8,201 nucleotides of DNA from the NCBI GenBank assembly GCA_037143735.1, contig JBAWYD010000098.1:1-8201 (forward strand), given 5' to 3'. Numbering within the stretch: the first letter of the stretch is position 1; each line of letters opens with the position of its first letter. The notes under the pieces were generated by a model. It had not been told where the DNA came from and did no database searches. It worked only from the letters and a program-made list of their open reading frames with translations. Shown here in pieces: positions 6,026 to 8,201 of this stretch. This DNA is from JAPLJQ01 sp037143735. GTDB taxonomy: Bacteria; Desulfobacterota; Syntrophia; Syntrophales; UBA2185. The translations under genes were made by a program, and so were the position numbers.

Positions 6026-6967
6026 CTATGGGGTCAAGACCCGCTGTTTAAAGTATTCGATGGTCCGTCTCAGCCCCTCTTCGAGAGGGACCGCCGGTTT
6101 CCAGCCGAGCATCTCCCCGGCAAGGGTGATGTCCGGTTTCCGCTGCAGGGGGTCGTCCTGGGGAAGGGGTCTGAAAACGATCTTCGACGGGCTATTTGTC
6201 ATACGGATGGTCATTTCTGCCAGGTCGACAATCCGGAATTCGTCCGGGTTGCCGATATTTACAGGGCCGAGAAACGTGTCGGGTGTGGCCATCATCCGGA
6301 TCAGGCCATCAATCATGTCATCGACGAAGCAGAAAGATCTTGTCTGTGAGCCGTCACCGTAAACGGTAATATCTTCCCCTCTGAGGGCCTGAATGATAAA
6401 GTTGCTGACGACGCGTCCGTCATGGAGGGCCATGCGCGGTCCGTACGTATTGAAAATTCTCGTGATTTTCACAGCCACCCTGTTCTGGCGGTGGTAATCC
6501 ATCATGAGACATTCGGCAGCCCGCTTGCCCTCGTCGTAGCAGCTTCTGATCCCTATGGGGTTGACCCTGCCCCAATAATCCTCCCTCTGGGGATGGACGT
6601 CCGGGTCTCCGTACACTTCGGAGGTGGACGCCTGAAGAATTTTTGCCTTGAGGCGTTTTGCCATTCCGAGCGTGTTGATGGCTCCCATGACGTTGGTCTT
6701 GATCGTCTTGATGGCGTTGTACTGGTAGTGAACCGGAGAAGCCGGGCAGGCCAGATTGTAAATTTCATCGACCTCGAGATAGATCGGGTTGATGATGTCG
6801 TGACGGATCAGCTCAAAGCGGGGATTGCCGATGAGATGGATGACGTTCTCTTTGCTTCCGGTGAAAAAATTGTCAAGACACAGGACGTCGTTGTCCGTAT
6901 CGATGAGCCGGTCACACAAATGTGATCCCAGAAATCCCGCACCGCCGGTGATCAGTATACGTTTCAT
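6026..6967 (-). CDS. uxs: UDP-glucuronate decarboxylase (UDP-xylose synthase)
   Basis: A 313-residue extended SDR that converts UDP-glucuronate to UDP-xylose through a bound 4-keto intermediate. Features are GGAGFLGSHLCDRL (8-21), DNFFTGSKENV (32-42), LACPASPVHYQYNAIKTIK (72-90), STSEVYGDPDVHPQREDYWG (114-133), catalytic Y144xxxK148 in CYDEGKR, RIFNTYGPRM, DGRVVSNFI, YGDGSQTRSF and KPDITLAGEMLGWKP. CPASP, HPQREDYWG and CYDEGKR are the classic UXS fingerprint that separates it from dTDP-glucose dehydratase. I chose the ATG at 6965-6967 (MKRILITGG) over an upstream in-frame ATG that would add 16 unrelated residues; GAAGG lies 6 nt upstream. Its ATGA overlaps the TGA of the phosphatase remnant. 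No membrane segment, unlike animal UXS. Confidence 0.95.
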   Translation of the reverse strand: MKRILITGGAGFLGSHLCDRLIDTDNDVLCLDNFFTGSKENVIHLIGNPRFELIRHDIINPIYLEVDEIYNLACPASPVHYQYNAIKTIKTNVMGAINTLGMAKRLKAKILQASTSEVYGDPDVHPQREDYWGRVNPIGIRSCYDEGKRAAECLMMDYHRQNRVAVKITRIFNTYGPRMALHDGRVVSNFIIQALRGEDITVYGDGSQTRSFCFVDDMIDGLIRMMATPDTFLGPVNIGNPDEFRIVDLAEMTIRMTNSPSKIVFRPLPQDDPLQRKPDITLAGEMLGWKPAVPLEEGLRRTIEYFKQRVLTP

Positions 6968-7068
6968 ATGCCGCCTTCTATGGCAACACGCGCCATAGCC
7001 ATGCTTTGGTCCCAACTCCCGGCGCCGTTATCGAGACCCGGAAGAATGTGGTTGTGAATATCAATCAA
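6964..7068 (-). pseudogene. cpsB: 5' remnant of a CpsB/CapC/YwqE-type PHP-family tyrosine-protein phosphatase gene
   Basis: A 34-codon frame opens with TTG at 7066-7068 and ends at TGA 6964-6966. Read from the start codon it gives [M]IDIHNHILPGLDNGA, then SWDQSM and ARVAIEGGI. This corresponds to the N-terminus of CpsB/YwqE phosphatases (family pattern MIDIHSHILPGIDDGA, then an ESLxMARxAxxxGI helix), including the metal-binding H-x-H. Intact family members run about 240-260 aa; here the rest is missing and the stop overlaps the UXS start. GGAG (7076-7079) sits 7 nt before the TTG, so it may still be translated and could couple into UXS. Intact CpsB enzymes dephosphorylate the tyrosine kinases that control capsule export, so the remnant fits the cluster's theme. 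The D-to-N change in DNGA suggests decay. Confidence 0.75.
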
Positions 7069-7386
7069 AATACAGCTCCGCCTTCTCAATTACAGAATCC
7101 TTAAAAAATATCGCCTCTCGCTTTGCAGGTATCGTATCTTCCTGCTTAAATGGGAGCCGGCATCCCTACGGGCTAAGGGTAAGTGCCCATAGGTCTCTAA
7201 CCTGCAAGATGTTGGCGAGATGCTTTAAATTAAAGTCTTTCAAAGGTTTCATAAAATTGAGGAGTTTGGTTTTTGTGGCAATTTCTTTTAATGTTTGTTA
7301 TTAAACAAATAAATCATGCATAGTCAATAAAAATGTTGAAAAATTGGGCAATTGCTATTTCATGACAAAGAGGAATAAACGCTAAA
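7069..7386. other. 318-nt intergenic region between the minus-strand operon and rsmI
   Basis: It separates the divergent operon (minus) from rsmI (plus), so both promoters should lie here. The part at 7225-7386 is strongly A+T-rich, as expected for a promoter region. TTGAAA at 7336-7341 is a possible -35 for rsmI, but no well-spaced -10 is convincing. It contains two small inverted repeats, TTTGTT/AACAAA (7294-7309) and AATTG/CAATT (7342-7353), that could be operator-like sites. A stem-rich element lies at 7111-7223. I see no tRNA. A 28-codon minus-strand frame (7166-7252) has no ribosome-binding site and no recognisable homology. Confidence 0.5.
7111..7223. ncRNA. Possible structured RNA element with alternative pairings
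   Basis: A long-range stem pairs 7116-7121 (TCTCGC) with 7215-7220 and 7123-7130 (TTGCAGGT) with 7200-7207, 14 bp in all with an asymmetric internal loop. It encloses a GGGA/TCCC hairpin (7152-7166) and a CTAAGGG/CCCATAG hairpin with one A-A mismatch (7173-7192). GCAGG (7125-7129) can instead pair with CCTGC (7141-7145), which excludes the long-range stem. On the minus strand the long stem's 3' arm is followed after 7 nt by T6 (7103-7108), as in a leader attenuator of the sugar operon. It matches no riboswitch or ncRNA class I recognise, and the strand is uncertain. Confidence 0.3.
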
Positions 7387-7398
7387 ATGAAAGACCTG
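7377..7398 (+). repeat. Right copy of perfect 22-bp inverted repeat, spanning the rsmI start
   Basis: This is the exact reverse-complement partner of 2432-2453. It comprises ten bases upstream of the rsmI ATG plus the first four codons (ATGAAAGACCTG). The two copies point outward from the 4,967-bp segment they bracket, as transposon terminal repeats or invertible-segment boundaries would. I see no matching target-site duplication outside them. Confidence 0.85.
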
Positions 7399-8201
7399 TC
7401 CGTATCAGAAAGCGGCATATTGTATGTCGTGGCAACCCCCATCGGTAACCTGGAGGATGTGACGCTCCGGGCGGTCAGGATTCTTAAGGAAGTAAATCTG
7501 ATCGCAGCGGAAGACACCCGGAGGACGAAAAAACTTCTTCGGGCATATGACATTGAAACGCCGCTGACCAGCCTTTACGATCAGAACGAGCGCTGGAAAA
7601 GCACTTTTCTGATTGCTAAATTGAAGGAGGGGCTGGATGTGGCCTATGTGTCCGATGCAGGGACGCCGGGCATATCCGATCCCGGATACATTCTGATTCG
7701 CCGGGCCATTGAAAATAATATCCGGATTATCCCCGTACCGGGAGTATCGGCTGTCATCGCGGCGTTGAGTGTTTCCGGCCTTCCCATGGACGCTTTTATT
7801 TTCTATGGGTTCCTTCCTTCAAAACCGGGGAAGCGAAAAGAATTCCTGGAGTCTATTGAATGTGAGCAAAAGACGGTCGTATTTTACGAATCTCCCAGGC
7901 GTCTCCTGGCGACCCTGCAAGAGATGGATAGCGTTTTCGGCGACAGGAATATAGTTGTGTTAAGAGAAATGACGAAGATCTTCGAAGAGGTGCTTCGGGG
8001 GAGCATCCCGCAGGTGATGGCCAAATTGCAGGGAAGGGGGATCAAGGGAGAAGTGACCCTCGTCGTTGCCGGTAAAGAAAAAATTTCGACGGATTATTCT
8101 GATGAAGAAATCTGCGACCGGTTTGAACTGTTGAGAAAAGATGCGGATCTCTCGCGGCGGGACATCATTGCCAAACTCGCCTCGGAGATGGGAATGCCAA
8201 A
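7387..8201 (+). CDS. rsmI: 16S rRNA (cytidine(1402)-2'-O)-methyltransferase RsmI, 3' end cut by window edge
   Basis: 271 complete codons are visible. It 2'-O-methylates C1402 in the decoding centre of 16S rRNA, using SAM. The tetrapyrrole-methylase-type fold shows VVATPIGNLEDVTLRA (14-29), AAEDTRRT (40-47), VSDAGTPGISDPG (88-100, SAM pocket), PVPGVSAVIAALSVSGLP (116-133), YGFLPSKPGKR (140-150), FYESPRRL (166-173), LREMTK (192-197) and GEVTLVVAG (221-229). E. coli RsmI is 286 aa, so only about 15 residues should be missing. The ATG at 7387 fits the family, but the only Shine-Dalgarno-like AGGA (7371-7374) is 12 nt away, rather far. The first four codons are non-conserved and come from the 22-bp repeat. 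Confidence 0.95.
   Translation, partial: MKDLSVSESGILYVVATPIGNLEDVTLRAVRILKEVNLIAAEDTRRTKKLLRAYDIETPLTSLYDQNERWKSTFLIAKLKEGLDVAYVSDAGTPGISDPGYILIRRAIENNIRIIPVPGVSAVIAALSVSGLPMDAFIFYGFLPSKPGKRKEFLESIECEQKTVVFYESPRRLLATLQEMDSVFGDRNIVVLREMTKIFEEVLRGSIPQVMAKLQGRGIKGEVTLVVAGKEKISTDYSDEEICDRFELLRKDADLSRRDIIAKLASEMGMP

Noticed and set aside
6028..6042. GGGGTCAAGACCC near the UXS stop as a third copy of the repeat motif
   Set aside because: It shares only ATGGGGTCA with the flank of the left 22-bp repeat and encodes the natural UXS C-terminus, so the similarity is probably incidental.
7061..7252. Minus-strand frame in the intergenic region, 28 codons, a TAG, then 34 more open codons
   Set aside because: No Shine-Dalgarno precedes the ATG, I recognise no similarity, and an open stretch of this size is easily random. 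A decayed gene or a transposon relic remains possible but cannot be supported.
7274..7289. TGGCAATTTCTTTTAA as a sigma-54 promoter for rsmI
   Set aside because: The -24-like TGGCA is present, but the -12 element lacks the GC of TTGCW and the spacing is off.
1..8201. CRISPR array, tRNA or rRNA genes
   Set aside because: No regularly spaced direct repeats, cloverleaf-like segments or rRNA sequence were seen on either strand.

Overview
The window looks like a chromosomal segment of a Gram-negative, probably anaerobic bacterium. Desulfobacterota (Syntrophus-like) is my best guess, from the general feel of the proteins and the mixed gene neighbourhood; no marker here proves it. Two housekeeping genes on the plus strand frame the window: the end of a yraN-family gene (1-369) and most of rsmI (7387 to the right edge). 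Such genes often lie close together in Proteobacteria. Here about 7 kb separates them, and nearly all of that is a minus-strand block of nucleotide-sugar genes.

In transcription order (right to left) the block is: a 34-codon 5' remnant of a CpsB/YwqE-type PHP phosphatase gene (6964-7068); UDP-glucuronate decarboxylase (6026-6967); a eukaryote-like UDP-glucose 6-dehydrogenase (4626-6002); an LhgO/DAO-type FAD oxidoreductase (3497-4612); a WbpP/GalE-like UDP-hexose(NAc) 4-epimerase (2475-3485); a 35-codon 5' remnant of galE (2319-2426); and a long, divergent nucleotide-sugar dehydrogenase (593-2317). Gaps are 1-48 nt, or the genes overlap, so one operon is likely. The expected products are UDP-GlcA, UDP-xylose, a C4-epimerised UDP-sugar and probably a UDP-(N-acetyl)hexosaminuronate. 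These are precursors for surface polysaccharide. No glycosyltransferase, flippase or polymerase is in view, so this is a precursor-supply module.

The most unusual features are architectural. A perfect 22-bp inverted repeat (2432-2453 and 7377-7398) brackets a 4,967-bp segment carrying four of the operon genes, and its right copy contains the start codon of rsmI. Two gene stubs, each an N-terminal piece of a polysaccharide enzyme cut at about 35 codons, end exactly where the next complete gene starts. A 24-bp-stem palindrome (432-483), resembling dispersed C-rich/G-rich repeats, sits between yraN and the block. The 318-nt gap before rsmI (7069-7386) holds a possible structured RNA element with mutually exclusive pairings. 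Together these suggest an inserted and repeatedly remodelled polysaccharide cassette between two conserved genes.
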